34,384 nucleotides of DNA, taken from contig PEYI01000033.1 in the NCBI GenBank assembly GCA_002774445.1, positions 1 to 34,384 of the forward strand. The letters run 5' to 3'. Positions 16,642 through 26,316 of this stretch are shown here, piece after piece (positions within the stretch are counted from its first letter, which is position 1; each line of letters begins with the position of its first letter). The position numbers and the translations under genes are program-made. The stretch comes from Candidatus Omnitrophica bacterium CG08_land_8_20_14_0_20_41_16. Lineage in GTDB: Bacteria > Omnitrophota > Gorgyraeia > Gygaellales > Profunditerraquicolaceae. The notes under the pieces were generated by a model. It was not told where the DNA came from, did no database searches, and saw nothing but the letters and a program-made list of their open reading frames with translations.

Positions 16642-18291
16642 ATGGCAAAGCAGTTATTGTATCAGGATGAAGGCCGCAGGAAACTTTTAAGCGGTGTTGA
16701 GCAGTTAGCCCGCGCGGTCAAGGTAACCTTAGGGCCCAAAGGCCGCAATGTAGTTATTGATAAGAAATTCGGTTCTCCGACCATTACTAAGGATGGCGTT
16801 ACCGTAGCCAAAGAGATTGATTTAGAAGATCCCTATGAAAATATGGGCGCTCAGATGGTTAAAGAAGTAGCCGAGAAGACTTCAGATATTGCCGGTGATG
16901 GGACCACTACCGCTACAATCTTAGCTGAAGCAATTTATCGCGAAGGCTTAAAGAATGTTACTGCCGGAGCCAATCCTATGGCTTTAAAACGCGGGATTGA
17001 AAAGGCTGTTGAAAAAGTTGTGGAAGAATTAGCCAAGCTTTCCAAACCGATTAATGCCAGAGAGAAAAAAGAGGTGGCTCAGGTAGCCTCAATCGCTGCT
17101 AATGGCGATGTCAGCATAGGTGACCAAATTGCTGAAGCTATGGAAAAGGTCGGCAAAGACGGCGTCATTACCGTTGAAGAAGCAAAAACTACTGCCACTA
17201 CCCTGGAATTAGTTGAAGGTATGCAGTTTGATCAGGGTTATTTATCGCCCTATTTTGTTACTGATGCCGAAAGAATGGAATGCGTCTTAGAGGATGTTTA
17301 TATCTTAATCCATGAGAAAAAGATATCTTCCTTAAAAGACCTTCTTCCGCTTTTGGAAAAGATTGCCCACACCGGCAAGCCGCTTTTAGTTATTGCTGAA
17401 GAGGTTGACGGCGAGGCATTGGCGACTCTGGTTGTAAATAAACTAAAGGGAACATTTGTTTCCTGCGCAGTAAAGGCTCCCGGTTATGGCGACAGACGCA
17501 AGGCTATGCTTGAAGATATAGCAATATTAACCAGCGGTAAAGCCCTGACTGAAGATTTAGGAATAAAGTTAGAAAACGTTGACCTTAATGATTTAGGTAA
17601 GGCAAAAAAAGTAAAGATTAATAAAGAAAACACTACGATAGTTGAAGGCGCAGGCAAACAGGCAGGGGTTAATGCCCGCATTGCCCAATTAAAGAAACAG
17701 ATTGACGATACTGATTCTGATTATGACAAAGAAAAACTGCAGGAGCGCTTGGCAAAGCTTGCCGGAGGCGTAGCGGTAATCAATGTCGGCGCCGCAACCG
17801 AGACTGAAATGAAAGAAAAGAAGGCCCGTGTTGAAGACGCATTACACGCGACCCGCGCGGCAGTTGAAGAGGGTATTATACCCGGCGGAGGTGTTGCATT
17901 AATCCGCTGCATCCCTGTCTTGGATAAACTAAAGCTTGAAGGTGATGAAAAAATAGGCGTGGATATCGTGCGCCGCGCCCTTGAAGAGCCGATCAGGCAG
18001 ATTACCCAAAACGCGGGATTAGAGGGTTCAGTAGTACTAATGCGAGTCAAGCAGGAAAAAACCAACGTAGGTTATGATGTATCTCAGGATGCCTATGTGG
18101 ATATGATTGATGCCGGGGTAATTGACCCGACTAAGGTTACGCGTTCAGCCTTACAGAATGCAGCTAGTATCGCATCGCTACTCTTAACCACTGAAGCTTT
18201 AATCGTAGATAAGCCGGAAAAAGAAAGCGGAATGCCAGGCGGAATGCCACCGGGAGGAATGGGTGGTATGGGTGGCGGAGGGATGTATTAA
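16642..18291 (+). CDS. groEL: Chaperonin GroEL
   Basis: 549 residues, full length. It begins [40 protein letters not shown]. The ATP-site motif [15 protein letters not shown] lies near residue 85, and [12 protein letters not shown] near 412. The C-terminus is the usual Gly-Met-rich tail ([17 protein letters not shown]). With GroES it forms the ATP-driven folding chamber. A strong AAGGAGG ribosome site precedes ATG 16642. A heptamer array and a GGGGACGGTT hairpin follow the stop. Confidence 0.98.
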   Translation: MAKQLLYQDEGRRKLLSGVEQLARAVKVTLGPKGRNVVIDKKFGSPTITKDGVTVAKEIDLEDPYENMGAQMVKEVAEKTSDIAGDGTTTATILAEAIYREGLKNVTAGANPMALKRGIEKAVEKVVEELAKLSKPINAREKKEVAQVASIAANGDVSIGDQIAEAMEKVGKDGVITVEEAKTTATTLELVEGMQFDQGYLSPYFVTDAERMECVLEDVYILIHEKKISSLKDLLPLLEKIAHTGKPLLVIAEEVDGEALATLVVNKLKGTFVSCAVKAPGYGDRRKAMLEDIAILTSGKALTEDLGIKLENVDLNDLGKAKKVKINKENTTIVEGAGKQAGVNARIAQLKKQIDDTDSDYDKEKLQERLAKLAGGVAVINVGAATETEMKEKKARVEDALHATRAAVEEGIIPGGGVALIRCIPVLDKLKLEGDEKIGVDIVRRALEEPIRQITQNAGLEGSVVLMRVKQEKTNVGYDVSQDAYVDMIDAGVIDPTKVTRSALQNAASIASLLLTTEALIVDKPEKESGMPGGMPPGGMGGMGGGGMY

Positions 18292-18293
18292 TT

Positions 18294-18321
18294 TAGGTCA
18301 TAGGAATTAGGTTTTAGGCGT
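18294..18321. repeat. Heptamer array D (TAGGNNN)4
   Basis: TAGGTCA (18294), TAGGAAT (18301), TAGGTTT (18308) and TAGGCGT (18315) are in perfect 7-bp phase, starting 2 bp after the groEL stop codon. TAG triplets fall in all three forward frames. It runs directly into the next hairpin. Confidence 0.85.
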
Positions 18322-18322
18322 T

Positions 18323-18366
18323 AAATAAAGGGGGACGGTTGAAAATAGAACCGTCCCCTTTATTTT
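18323..18366. terminator. GGGGACGGTT hairpin, probable groESL terminator/REP-like repeat
   Basis: AAATAAAGGGGGACGGTT (18323-18340) pairs with AACCGTCCCCTTTATTT (18349-18365) with one bulged G and an 8-nt loop. Runs of A on the left and TTTATTTT on the right would let it end transcription in both directions. The symmetric A/T ends and GGGACGG core also resemble the REP-like hairpins elsewhere in the window. Confidence 0.7.
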
Positions 18367-18589
18367 CCACGGTATCGGGAAATTACTCAACGGCCTAAGA
18401 AGATCCAACAGCCACGCAAGCCATCCAAACCAAGAGTGTATAATCCCGCAGCTATGGATAATCCTTGGAGGGCATTTCGGTTGCCAGGTTCACATCAAAC
18501 AAAGATAAGCGAAGAAGTTTTGGCCGGCGCTCTTTAAAAACCAAAAATAGGACATTCTTATCTTGCTATAGCACTACCATAAAAAAAAC
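18367..18589. other. Intergenic stretch, possible decayed coding remnant
   Basis: About 220 bp between the groEL hairpin and the promoter of the giant gene. One forward frame is open from about 18366 to a stop near 18503 and would end ECIIPQLWIILGGHFGCQ plus seven residues, without a plausible start. I do not recognise it. It could be a fragment of a lost gene or chance. No RNA gene or insertion-sequence end is visible here. Confidence 0.25.
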
Positions 18590-18618
18590 TTGACAAATTC
18601 AGCCCGCCATGTTATACT
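18590..18618 (+). promoter_or_regulatory. Sigma-70-type promoter of the giant gene
   Basis: TTGACA at 18590-18595 is perfect, TATACT at 18613-18618 matches five of six, and the spacer is the ideal 17 bp. Transcription would start near 18625, leaving a leader of about 170 nt that contains the structured region and terminator described next. Confidence 0.85.
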
Positions 18619-18636
18619 TTCCAAAATTAAGTGAAA

Positions 18637-18696
18637 TTGATTATATTTTCGGTTATCGGAGGACGACCGAAATCTGCCACGAAATAAAATAATCAA
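18637..18696 (+). ncRNA. Structured 5' leader of the giant gene, candidate cis-regulatory RNA
   Basis: TTGATTAT (18637-18644) pairs perfectly with ATAATCAA (18689-18696), closing a domain. Inside, TTTCGGT (18647-18653) pairs with ACCGAAA (18666-18672) around a 12-nt loop, TATCGGAGGACG, and a 16-nt single-stranded tract follows. The domain abuts a terminator hairpin. The architecture is riboswitch- or attenuator-like, but no known class was recognised by consensus. Confidence 0.5.
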
Positions 18697-18732
18697 GCCG
18701 AACTGATAAGGGTCAGATCGGTTTTCTTTTTT
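18695..18732 (+). terminator. Intrinsic terminator in the giant gene's leader
   Basis: CCGAACTGA (18698-18706) pairs with TCAGATCGG (18713-18721) with one A-A mismatch, loop TAAGGG, followed by TTTTCTTTTTT (18722-18732). It lies between the promoter and the ribosome site (AAGGAGG, about 18783-18789), so it should attenuate transcription of the downstream gene unless antagonised. Confidence 0.72.
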
Positions 18733-18797
18733 CCTGGTTTTAAAGTATTTTAAAAAGTATTTAATAACCTTGTCCTAAAAAGAAGGAGGTTGTAAGA

Positions 18798-21700
18798 ATG
18801 TGGCGTAAAATTTCTTCCATTTTAGTTTCCTTGTGCTTAGTCTTTCAACAGTTAGGTTTCGCCAGCATTGCTACGGAACTTAACCTGGCCGGGCATTTGA
18901 GCAGAATGTCCGGTGGCTTTGTCCAGGACAGGTTTAGGCCGGTGCATATCAGGTTTTTCTCTTATGACGCGCTTAATGATAATATTAAGGTTATGCTGGA
19001 TAAGGGCGATGTCAAGGAGCTTAAAGGAGACCAGTTCAACGCCTCAACCAAGGAATTATTAAATTACTTCTTAGTAGGTATAAATCTTCCTAGCGATAAG
19101 TTTTGGGTAAATCTGCGCCCAGATTCCCAAGATAACATCATAGATGACTACTTAGCCAGGACTGATGTAGGCAAAATCATGCTTGAGACAGACCTGCAGC
19201 TTAAGAAAGATACCGCCCAATTTACCTCACCCGAAACCCCTGAAGGTAAGGAATACTGGAACAGGCTTTACCAGAAGGCCGAAGAGCTCTACGGCTACCA
19301 GGAAGTAACTATTCCTACTTTGACCCGTCCTTGGATAGTCCCCAATGAAATCATTGTCCGCCAAACCAAAGACAGCGCTTATATCTATAAGGCTACATTA
19401 AAGGTAATGCTCGAGCAGGATTTCCTTAAGGATTCCAGCGTTTATAACTTTAAGGATGAGCGCGCCAAGACTCTAAACGAATATTCTTCCCAGTTAATCC
19501 GCGAACTCATAATCCCTAAACTGACCAAAGAAGTTAATCTCTCTAAACGTTACGCCTCCTTAAGGCAGGTCTATTATTCCATTATCCTCTCCCGCTGGTT
19601 TAAGTCTCATTTTACCGGTCAGGCCGGAAAATACGCCTCGCGTATTGATAGAAAAGACCTTACCGGGCTTACTTCTGTTGCAGTTTGGTCTAAGTCTACT
19701 TATTTTGAGGCTTATAAGAAATCCTTCGCTCAAGGCGAATATAATATTAAGGAAACAGTCCGTACTCCTACGGGCCAGGTAATCCGCTCATATTTTAGCG
19801 GCGGCCAAGTCCTTACAGGTCAGGAATTAGATGCGGCAACTCAGGGCGTAAGCTTTTTAGATAGAGCAGCCAGTTCTATAGCCGGTTCGCTGGTATTAGC
19901 GGGATTAACCACGCCTCCCGGGATGGATATGCCAGGACAAGTAAGCAGTCCCGTATCTATTAAGGTAAGAGTAATCAATGACCTTGTCACAGTGGTAAAA
20001 GCTAAAGGCATTGATTCGGGGATGTTAGCCGCTGACTGGAATGTACCGTTAAAAGAAGGAAGGATTGATGATCCCGAAAAGATCGAGGCTTCTACTGAAG
20101 CGATAATCAACCTTTTTGATAATGTCGGTCTTAAATACATTTATGCTATGACTCATGCCGGCAGGCCTGATCCTAAAAAAGGATACGAAAAGGAATCTTC
20201 GCTTGAACCAATGGTAGAATCAGCCAGGGATTTTCTGGCAAAGAAAGGCCTTAAGGACGTAGAAATCGTATTATTGCCTTTTGATTTAGCCCAAGCTGAA
20301 AAAACAATCCAGGAATCTAAGGCTAAATTCAGCGATAAAAGGATAATGTTTGTGCTGGAAAATATCCGTTTTTACCGTGCCGAGCAGCTTAAGGCGGATA
20401 AAAAAGCCAAAGAAAAAGATAACGCCCAACTTATGGCTGAGAAAAAAGCCTTTGAAGAACAGCTCGTAAGTTTAACCGGAAGGACTGTAAATAATTTAGT
20501 TTATGTTAATGAGGCTTTTGACAAGGCCCATAGAGGCGAAGATTCGTCTATTCGGATGGCCTGGCTTTTTCCTGAGGAGAACAGGGCAGCCGGGTTTAAA
20601 TTCGCCAAAGATAGCCAGGCAGTGCTTGATTTTCAAGCTAAGGTTTTAGGGCGCTTAAGCGCTATGTTTGGTGGTAAAAAATTTGATAAATACGCTTCTT
20701 TTGGTAATTTGTCTAAGGCTATACAAGCTTCTGCAGGAACCCTGATGATAGTCGGAGCTCAAGCCAATCCTTATCTTAAGGATCAGGGCAACGAGATAGG
20801 TAAATCAATTATGCCTTCTAAGGAAGCAGATATAAAGAGCGTATCCGGAGGTATTGAAAAAATAAAAGCCTCCAAAGTAAATGTCCTTTTGCCTAAAGAT
20901 TTTGTGGTGTTAGGGAAAGACTCGTCAGTGAAATTAGAGGATATTACTTTAGAAGATTCTCAGATTGATATTGGGGATGAGTCAGCCCAAGAGATTGTTG
21001 CTTATATCAAATCTCTGAAAGCAGGCGACGGTCTGATCTTAAACGGAGGAGCCGGAGTTTTTGATAAAGCCAAAGAAAAAGGCGGCTCTAGTAAAGGAAC
21101 AATTGAAATAGTTTTAGCTGCAAATGAAGCGGCAAAAATAGGCGTAGCTGTTTTCTTTGCCGGCGGAGATATGAATAATGCCCTTAATGTGGTAGAAAAA
21201 GCCACGCCCGGTTTTAAGTTAGATGAAAGCGTTAGGACCTCTACGGCCGGCGGGGCTTTGCTTGAGGCTTTGACTCAAGGAGTAGCTAATCTGGCTGCGG
21301 TGCGGGCCATGCTTAAAATGGATACGGCAGAGTCGCTTTTTGGGATTCATAGTGTAATTAAAAACGCTTTTCCCGGCGCAATGGTTTTGCCTACTATCAG
21401 CACTCTTTCCGAAGATACTTCAATAGATGCCAGCGGCGCTTATAGGCAGGCTGCTTTGGATCTATTTAGGAAAAACGGTATTTATGTGGCGGTTCCAGAT
21501 GGTACCTTTGCCGATCAGGCTAAGTTGATGTATGGTTACATGGTTATGCCTATAGCTATTTTGGCTGAAAATGTCCCGGCAGAGCTTAAGGAAAAATTAG
21601 CTGCGGCTAAAGATGAAAAAGCAGCTACTCTCGCGGTCCAGGAATATCTTAAGAGCCGTTTAACAGAGCAGGGTATAAATATAGCGGATAAACAAATGCG

Positions 21701-24700
21701 TTCCAGTCTTTTAGATGCCGGAAAACTAGGCGCGGCAGCGGTGGATATACCTTCTTTGATCGCGATCAAGACCGATACGAACGACCTGCTTATCCAGATT
21801 CCAATTTGGGCGAAGAAGGATTACCGGGCAGTTGAGTCTTTGAATGAAAAGATTAATTCTGATTTCGAAGCTTTAAAGCCTTCGTTAGTTAACCTTATAA
21901 AAGAGGAACTTTCTTGGCCAAAAGAAAGTATAGATATTTCTACGCCCGAAGCTTCGCTTAATGCCTTGTCCAAATACGCTCCTTTATTTTTTGATGAATT
22001 ATCTAAGGGCGTTCTTACACATGTCAGCCTTTTAAGCAACATAGTCAGGAATATTGAGCCGCAGGCTATTGTTCAAGCCGAGGGCATTAAATATGATAGC
22101 CTGTTAAATTCTTTCGTTTCTAGTAAGGATCAGGAAGGAAAGATACCCGGTTTTGGCAAGAACTTAGAGAGTTTTCTGGGTAGTATTAATAATATGCAGC
22201 AGCTATCTTGGCTTTTGTATCTTTTAGTTACTCCTACGGTTGATGTTAATGCCCAGGCCGGAGTCGCAGTGGATAACCGGGAATTGCAGGATGCTGTCAT
22301 CGGATTTTATGGCCGTTCTTACCGGCACCTGCTTAGTTTAGCGCAGGAAAGTTTTAATGATCCGATGGTCTTTGAGCCGCTTAGGGCTGAAATCGGGAAT
22401 TACGCCCAGAAGTTAAATAAAGCTATACGTGCTCAAGGCGCCCTGGAAATTAACGGGGCCAATCCAGAGGCATTGATTAATTACCTCAGTAAAAAAGGGG
22501 TCAATCTTTCTCAAGCGGAGAAAGATAATATCAACCGGGTTTATGCCAGCTTAGGCAGTAATTTTGCCTATGATATACTACAGTTTGCAGGCATATTAAG
22601 TGAAGCTAATTTTATCTCTATCTTCCGTAATCTTAAGGTTGAAAACCCAAAGATAGTCCTGCCTTCTCAGAAACCCTATGAGGTTGATGATGGAACAGGC
22701 CGCATCGGTAGGCTGGCTTTAGCCTTCCGTCTGGCTAGCGATATCAATGCCCAGGAACCAGGTTATTTGGGCCGCTATTTAGTCAGGACTCGCGAAATTA
22801 AGGGCGCTACCCAAGAGGAGAAATTTGCCGCTGCTTTAGCTTCAACCATAGCAATGTTTAGCGACGCAGTAATTAAAGATTCTGGTTTAGGAATCAGGAC
22901 TCAAGGCGGAGTTTTAATTCCAATCGCTGAACTTATTGCTAATAAGCGGCTTAGTTTTGAGGCCGGTACTAAAGTTTTGACAGCCCAGTTGGATTTTCAA
23001 ACCCAGGCCCAGATATCTAGCGTATATCCGGTGGATATACTTCTGGATAATAAAAAAGTAGGCAGGGTTTATTTTGCCGATATAGCCAGCTTCAATTCCA
23101 GGCTTAAGGCCGAACTGCAAAAAGAAGGTGCTAGTCTGGATAATATTCCCCGTCCGGCTATAATCCAAGAAGAAGGTAAGTCGTATTATTTTGGTATATC
23201 AATTGATGCTATACCCGGCGGAGTAGAAATAGGCGATCAGGCGTTGAACAAAGCTTACAATGATAAGCTGGTAAAGCTTGACGGGCCCACTCTCTGGAGC
23301 ATGGTAGCTAAAGATAATTTAGGATTTTCCAGCGAAAAATTAGGGGATGCGCCGGAAGAATTAATCCGTTTAAAAGAGATATTGGGCCAGATTGAGAATT
23401 CGCGCTTGCCTAAAGGCCAGAAAGATGAGCTTTTTATTTATCTAAAAGCCCAGATCCCCAAAAAGCTGCTTCTTCCTTTAGGAGGCAGTATTAATGTAGC
23501 CGGCAAGTATCTGCAAAAGTTGCCTATGATTAAGCCGAGCGGCGCTGTATACATTAATCCTACGTCGTGTTCTACTAATGGTGGATTTTATGAGGCTCTT
23601 GCTCTATCAACGCTGTTTGGAGGGTTTGGAAGGCGGCAACTCGCTATATTGGGCTTGACTTTACATATGTATACTACCGGAGATAAAAAAGGTATTTACG
23701 GCGATTTTAACCCTAAGTCAACCGGCGCGGCTAAAGGAGTAAAACAACACCTTGCATTAACTACTCTTTTTACAGCCTTGCGTACGCCTACAGCCTATGT
23801 TGACGGCGCTACCGATATTGTGGGCGGGTCAATTTTTGACCTTTTGATTCAGCTTCCCGATAATGTCTCCCAAGAATTAGTGCGTAATTATCTTATCAGG
23901 GTTGGACTGGAATATCCGGAAATCTTAAGGGTATTTAACCCCAGTGATAAGGTTAATGACCGCTATCGCTGGAAGGACACTATTACAGGTCTGCGCACCG
24001 GTTCTATTCTTTATGAGGATTTCATTGAGCAGGTGTTAGGTAATATTTACAGGATGCCTGTTGGTTATGATAATGAGATGAGTTATTCCTTTAAGATGAA
24101 TGAGATGAAAGAGCAGCTTTTGTTAGTCTTAAGCCGCCAGAAGAGTATCGGCGCTTTAATGCAGGCAGCTCCTTTAGCAAATACTGCCATCGCAGTCAGC
24201 TCGGCGATTGAGTTTACTGTGGTAGATGTTGTTCCTTCGCAAACTACTACTTTAGGCGCACCTACATTGAGAGTGGATATACAATTAAAAGGCGGAGCAA
24301 AGGGGCATTTTGTGATTCCTGCGGGCACTTCTACAGGTGAAGGTGAAGCAAAGACTATTATGCAGGATGTTGGTTTTGAACAAGTTGCTAAAAATGTAAG
24401 ATTGGTTAACGAAGAAGCTGCGCGTCTGGGTTTAGGCGCGGATCAAGTAGTTGAAATTGCCAAACTAATGTTAAGTATGGGTAAAGACAAATTAGGCGCA
24501 GAGACAACATTAGGTTATCAAATGCCTTCTGCTTGGGCAGCTGCTAGTCAAATGGGCTTGGAGCCTTATGAGTTTATCCGCCTTCTCGCTCCTGATCTTG
24601 CTTCTAAAGGCGTTCCTAAGACGAAGATACAATATAATATAACTAATGGCGGACAACACGCTGAAAATAGTTTAGACATGCAAGAGTTTATGGTAGTGCC

Positions 24701-26084
24701 AATCGGTAAAACTACAGCTGAAGGCAATATGATGAACGATAATATAGATAGGCAACTCGGCCTGATCTACCAAGCCTTAGGCTTAAAAGCTGACCCGAAT
24801 GATAAAGGCGTTGGTAAATTGAGAGGTAAAGAAGGCGGATATAAAATAGAAGACTTGACTATGGGTAGACTAAAGGAAATTTATCAAAAGGCAAATTCAT
24901 ATAATATTCCTAATTTAGATATTCCTGCTTTAAGGGATCAGGGAATAGGGGTGCATGAGTTTGTCTTAAATTGCAAGATAGCCGCTATTAAGAATTCCGG
25001 GTATGAGCCGTCCACTGCCGGAAAAGTCGGGACTGTAGCATTGGCTTTGGATCCAGCAGCTACTTCTATGCTCGTAGAGGGACATGAGAACCTTTATAAC
25101 TATGAAGGTCGCCAGATTACTTCTAAAGAGCTAGCAGGAATATACGCGTCCTGGGCTAAAAAATATCCGATAGATTCAATTGAAGATGGTGTAGCTGAGA
25201 ATGATTGGGATGGGTTACTGGATCTTGTTGAGGCAGTTGGAGATAAGGTTATGGTTGTTGTGGACGATAATACTGTTTCTCAGGCCAGCCTTCTTTTGAA
25301 ATTCATTAACTTACTTAAAAAAAGAGGATTTATTGGAAAAGATGGCAAAGTAACAAAAAGGATAGGGATTCTCATCAAACTAAATCAGAATGGATTTTTG
25401 ACCACAGGTATAGATGATCCTGCGCAAGGCTACCAGGGAACTTTAGAAGTCATTCGGATCGCTAAAGAGCATGGAATAGAGTGGATAGTATCGCATCGCT
25501 CTAAGGAAGCAGAGCCGGAAGAGAATGAAGTTTCTATAGCTGAGGTTGCTGCAGGCACGAATGCCTATGGCTTAAAATCCGGAGATCATGTACAGGCAAT
25601 ACGCGCGGTTAAAGAAGACCGTTTGGCAGCAATTGATGCCAGGGAAAGGCTTGCCGCCAGCTCGGCGGTAAAAGCTCCGAGTGGTATTGATGCTTCGAAA
25701 AGCTCAGCATCGATTCCGAACAAAGAGGTGGGTGGAATCGATTTCCGTCCCGCTGCTATGCCTATCATTTACCAGCCGATGGGTAATTTCGCCAGCCTAA
25801 ACCCGAAGCTCCCGGTCTTAAGCAAGGCGGAATTGGCTGTTTTTGATATTGATAAAGAGCTTTCCGGAATAGAGAAACTGGTGGATAGCCAAATAGTTCC
25901 TTCCGGCGAGAGAATCAAAGAACTCTTAGCAGCTTGTTCGCAAAAGGGTGAGTTTGAGGGCCGCAGGGAACAATTGATGGCATTACTGGTAAAAATGGGG
26001 ATATTGGAAGAGACCCAGTGCTGTCTGCAGGAGGCCAGCCAGGGATATAAGGAAGCGTTGGTTCTGGCGGATTCCTTAGTATAA
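18798..26084 (+). CDS. Giant secreted protein with PGK-, GAPDH- and enolase-like regions
   Basis: 2428 residues. A signal peptide (about 1-27, MWRKISSILVSLCLVFQQLGFAS) predicts export. Residues about 28-380 are an unrecognised domain. About 395-850 resemble phosphoglycerate kinase: DWNVPLKEG (413-421), THAGRP (452-457), ENIRFYRAE (521-529), VYVNEAFDKAH, AGGD (788-791), STAGGA (815-820). The catalytic Arg equivalents are A411 and K (DDPEKIEA), and Lys of GGAKV is Q655, so kinase activity is doubtful. About 870-1285 are unrecognised. About 1290-1800 resemble GAPDH: GTGRIGR (1299-1305), TSC1591STN, LH1623MYT, STGAAK, YDNE, with about 150 extra residues before the Cys. About 1805-2290 resemble enolase with S1845, H1954, E1963, E2012, D2085, E2129, D2156, K2194, H2233 and K2260 retained. 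A tail with GGIDFRP (2312-2318) ends it. Giant proteins are known in Omnitrophota; the function here is unknown. Confidence 0.85.
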   Translation: MWRKISSILVSLCLVFQQLGFASIATELNLAGHLSRMSGGFVQDRFRPVHIRFFSYDALNDNIKVMLDKGDVKELKGDQFNASTKELLNYFLVGINLPSDKFWVNLRPDSQDNIIDDYLARTDVGKIMLETDLQLKKDTAQFTSPETPEGKEYWNRLYQKAEELYGYQEVTIPTLTRPWIVPNEIIVRQTKDSAYIYKATLKVMLEQDFLKDSSVYNFKDERAKTLNEYSSQLIRELIIPKLTKEVNLSKRYASLRQVYYSIILSRWFKSHFTGQAGKYASRIDRKDLTGLTSVAVWSKSTYFEAYKKSFAQGEYNIKETVRTPTGQVIRSYFSGGQVLTGQELDAATQGVSFLDRAASSIAGSLVLAGLTTPPGMDMPGQVSSPVSIKVRVINDLVTVVKAKGIDSGMLAADWNVPLKEGRIDDPEKIEASTEAIINLFDNVGLKYIYAMTHAGRPDPKKGYEKESSLEPMVESARDFLAKKGLKDVEIVLLPFDLAQAEKTIQESKAKFSDKRIMFVLENIRFYRAEQLKADKKAKEKDNAQLMAEKKAFEEQLVSLTGRTVNNLVYVNEAFDKAHRGEDSSIRMAWLFPEENRAAGFKFAKDSQAVLDFQAKVLGRLSAMFGGKKFDKYASFGNLSKAIQASAGTLMIVGAQANPYLKDQGNEIGKSIMPSKEADIKSVSGGIEKIKASKVNVLLPKDFVVLGKDSSVKLEDITLEDSQIDIGDESAQEIVAYIKSLKAGDGLILNGGAGVFDKAKEKGGSSKGTIEIVLAANEAAKIGVAVFFAGGDMNNALNVVEKATPGFKLDESVRTSTAGGALLEALTQGVANLAAVRAMLKMDTAESLFGIHSVIKNAFPGAMVLPTISTLSEDTSIDASGAYRQAALDLFRKNGIYVAVPDGTFADQAKLMYGYMVMPIAILAENVPAELKEKLAAAKDEKAATLAVQEYLKSRLTEQGINIADKQMRSSLLDAGKLGAAAVDIPSLIAIKTDTNDLLIQIPIWAKKDYRAVESLNEKINSDFEALKPSLVNLIKEELSWPKESIDISTPEASLNALSKYAPLFFDELSKGVLTHVSLLSNIVRNIEPQAIVQAEGIKYDSLLNSFVSSKDQEGKIPGFGKNLESFLGSINNMQQLSWLLYLLVTPTVDVNAQAGVAVDNRELQDAVIGFYGRSYRHLLSLAQESFNDPMVFEPLRAEIGNYAQKLNKAIRAQGALEINGANPEALINYLSKKGVNLSQAEKDNINRVYASLGSNFAYDILQFAGILSEANFISIFRNLKVENPKIVLPSQKPYEVDDGTGRIGRLALAFRLASDINAQEPGYLGRYLVRTREIKGATQEEKFAAALASTIAMFSDAVIKDSGLGIRTQGGVLIPIAELIANKRLSFEAGTKVLTAQLDFQTQAQISSVYPVDILLDNKKVGRVYFADIASFNSRLKAELQKEGASLDNIPRPAIIQEEGKSYYFGISIDAIPGGVEIGDQALNKAYNDKLVKLDGPTLWSMVAKDNLGFSSEKLGDAPEELIRLKEILGQIENSRLPKGQKDELFIYLKAQIPKKLLLPLGGSINVAGKYLQKLPMIKPSGAVYINPTSCSTNGGFYEALALSTLFGGFGRRQLAILGLTLHMYTTGDKKGIYGDFNPKSTGAAKGVKQHLALTTLFTALRTPTAYVDGATDIVGGSIFDLLIQLPDNVSQELVRNYLIRVGLEYPEILRVFNPSDKVNDRYRWKDTITGLRTGSILYEDFIEQVLGNIYRMPVGYDNEMSYSFKMNEMKEQLLLVLSRQKSIGALMQAAPLANTAIAVSSAIEFTVVDVVPSQTTTLGAPTLRVDIQLKGGAKGHFVIPAGTSTGEGEAKTIMQDVGFEQVAKNVRLVNEEAARLGLGADQVVEIAKLMLSMGKDKLGAETTLGYQMPSAWAAASQMGLEPYEFIRLLAPDLASKGVPKTKIQYNITNGGQHAENSLDMQEFMVVPIGKTTAEGNMMNDNIDRQLGLIYQALGLKADPNDKGVGKLRGKEGGYKIEDLTMGRLKEIYQKANSYNIPNLDIPALRDQGIGVHEFVLNCKIAAIKNSGYEPSTAGKVGTVALALDPAATSMLVEGHENLYNYEGRQITSKELAGIYASWAKKYPIDSIEDGVAENDWDGLLDLVEAVGDKVMVVVDDNTVSQASLLLKFINLLKKRGFIGKDGKVTKRIGILIKLNQNGFLTTGIDDPAQGYQGTLEVIRIAKEHGIEWIVSHRSKEAEPEENEVSIAEVAAGTNAYGLKSGDHVQAIRAVKEDRLAAIDARERLAASSAVKAPSGIDASKSSASIPNKEVGGIDFRPAAMPIIYQPMGNFASLNPKLPVLSKAELAVFDIDKELSGIEKLVDSQIVPSGERIKELLAACSQKGEFEGRREQLMALLVKMGILEETQCCLQEASQGYKEALVLADSLV

Positions 26085-26104
26085 GAGATAATTAAGCAGT
26101 TATT

Positions 26105-26137
26105 AAAAGCCCCGGGATTAGAAAACCCGGGGTTTTT
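26105..26137 (+). terminator. Strong intrinsic terminator after the giant gene
   Basis: CCCCGGG (26110-26116) pairs perfectly with CCCGGGG (26126-26132) around a 9-nt loop. It is followed by TTTTT and preceded by AAAAG, so it may work in both directions. It lies 21 bp after the stop codon. Confidence 0.93.
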
Positions 26138-26194
26138 ATATGAACTGACTCTAGCTTAACAATTATCTTGATACTACTTTTCTATTTTTTATCC

Positions 26195-26223
26195 TTGACA
26201 AAATAGGTTACTTGGTGTAAAAT
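26195..26223 (+). promoter_or_regulatory. Sigma-70-type promoter of guaB3-guaA
   Basis: TTGACA at 26195-26200 and TAAAAT at 26218-26223 with a 17-bp spacer. The leader is about 85 nt and ends in AAGAGAGG before the ATG at 26317. Confidence 0.8.
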
Positions 26224-26316
26224 TTTTTATCCTTTCACAGCAAGTCTCAATACCAGAAGCAAAAATACGTAACTTATTGTTAAATAACAGGTTATACAAC
26301 AAGAGAGGTTTATAAA

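Noticed and set aside
18366-18510. Transposase remnant
   Set aside because: No transposase motif or terminal repeat could be identified; kept only as an unassigned low-confidence stretch.
18637-18732. Cyclic di-GMP, TPP, purine, fluoride, glycine or SAM riboswitch
   Set aside because: None of the consensus core sequences of these classes could be found; only the stem layout and terminator are supported.
21400-22680. Triose-phosphate isomerase domain in the giant protein
   Set aside because: No AYEPxWAIGTG-like or GNWKMN-like motif is present in this segment.
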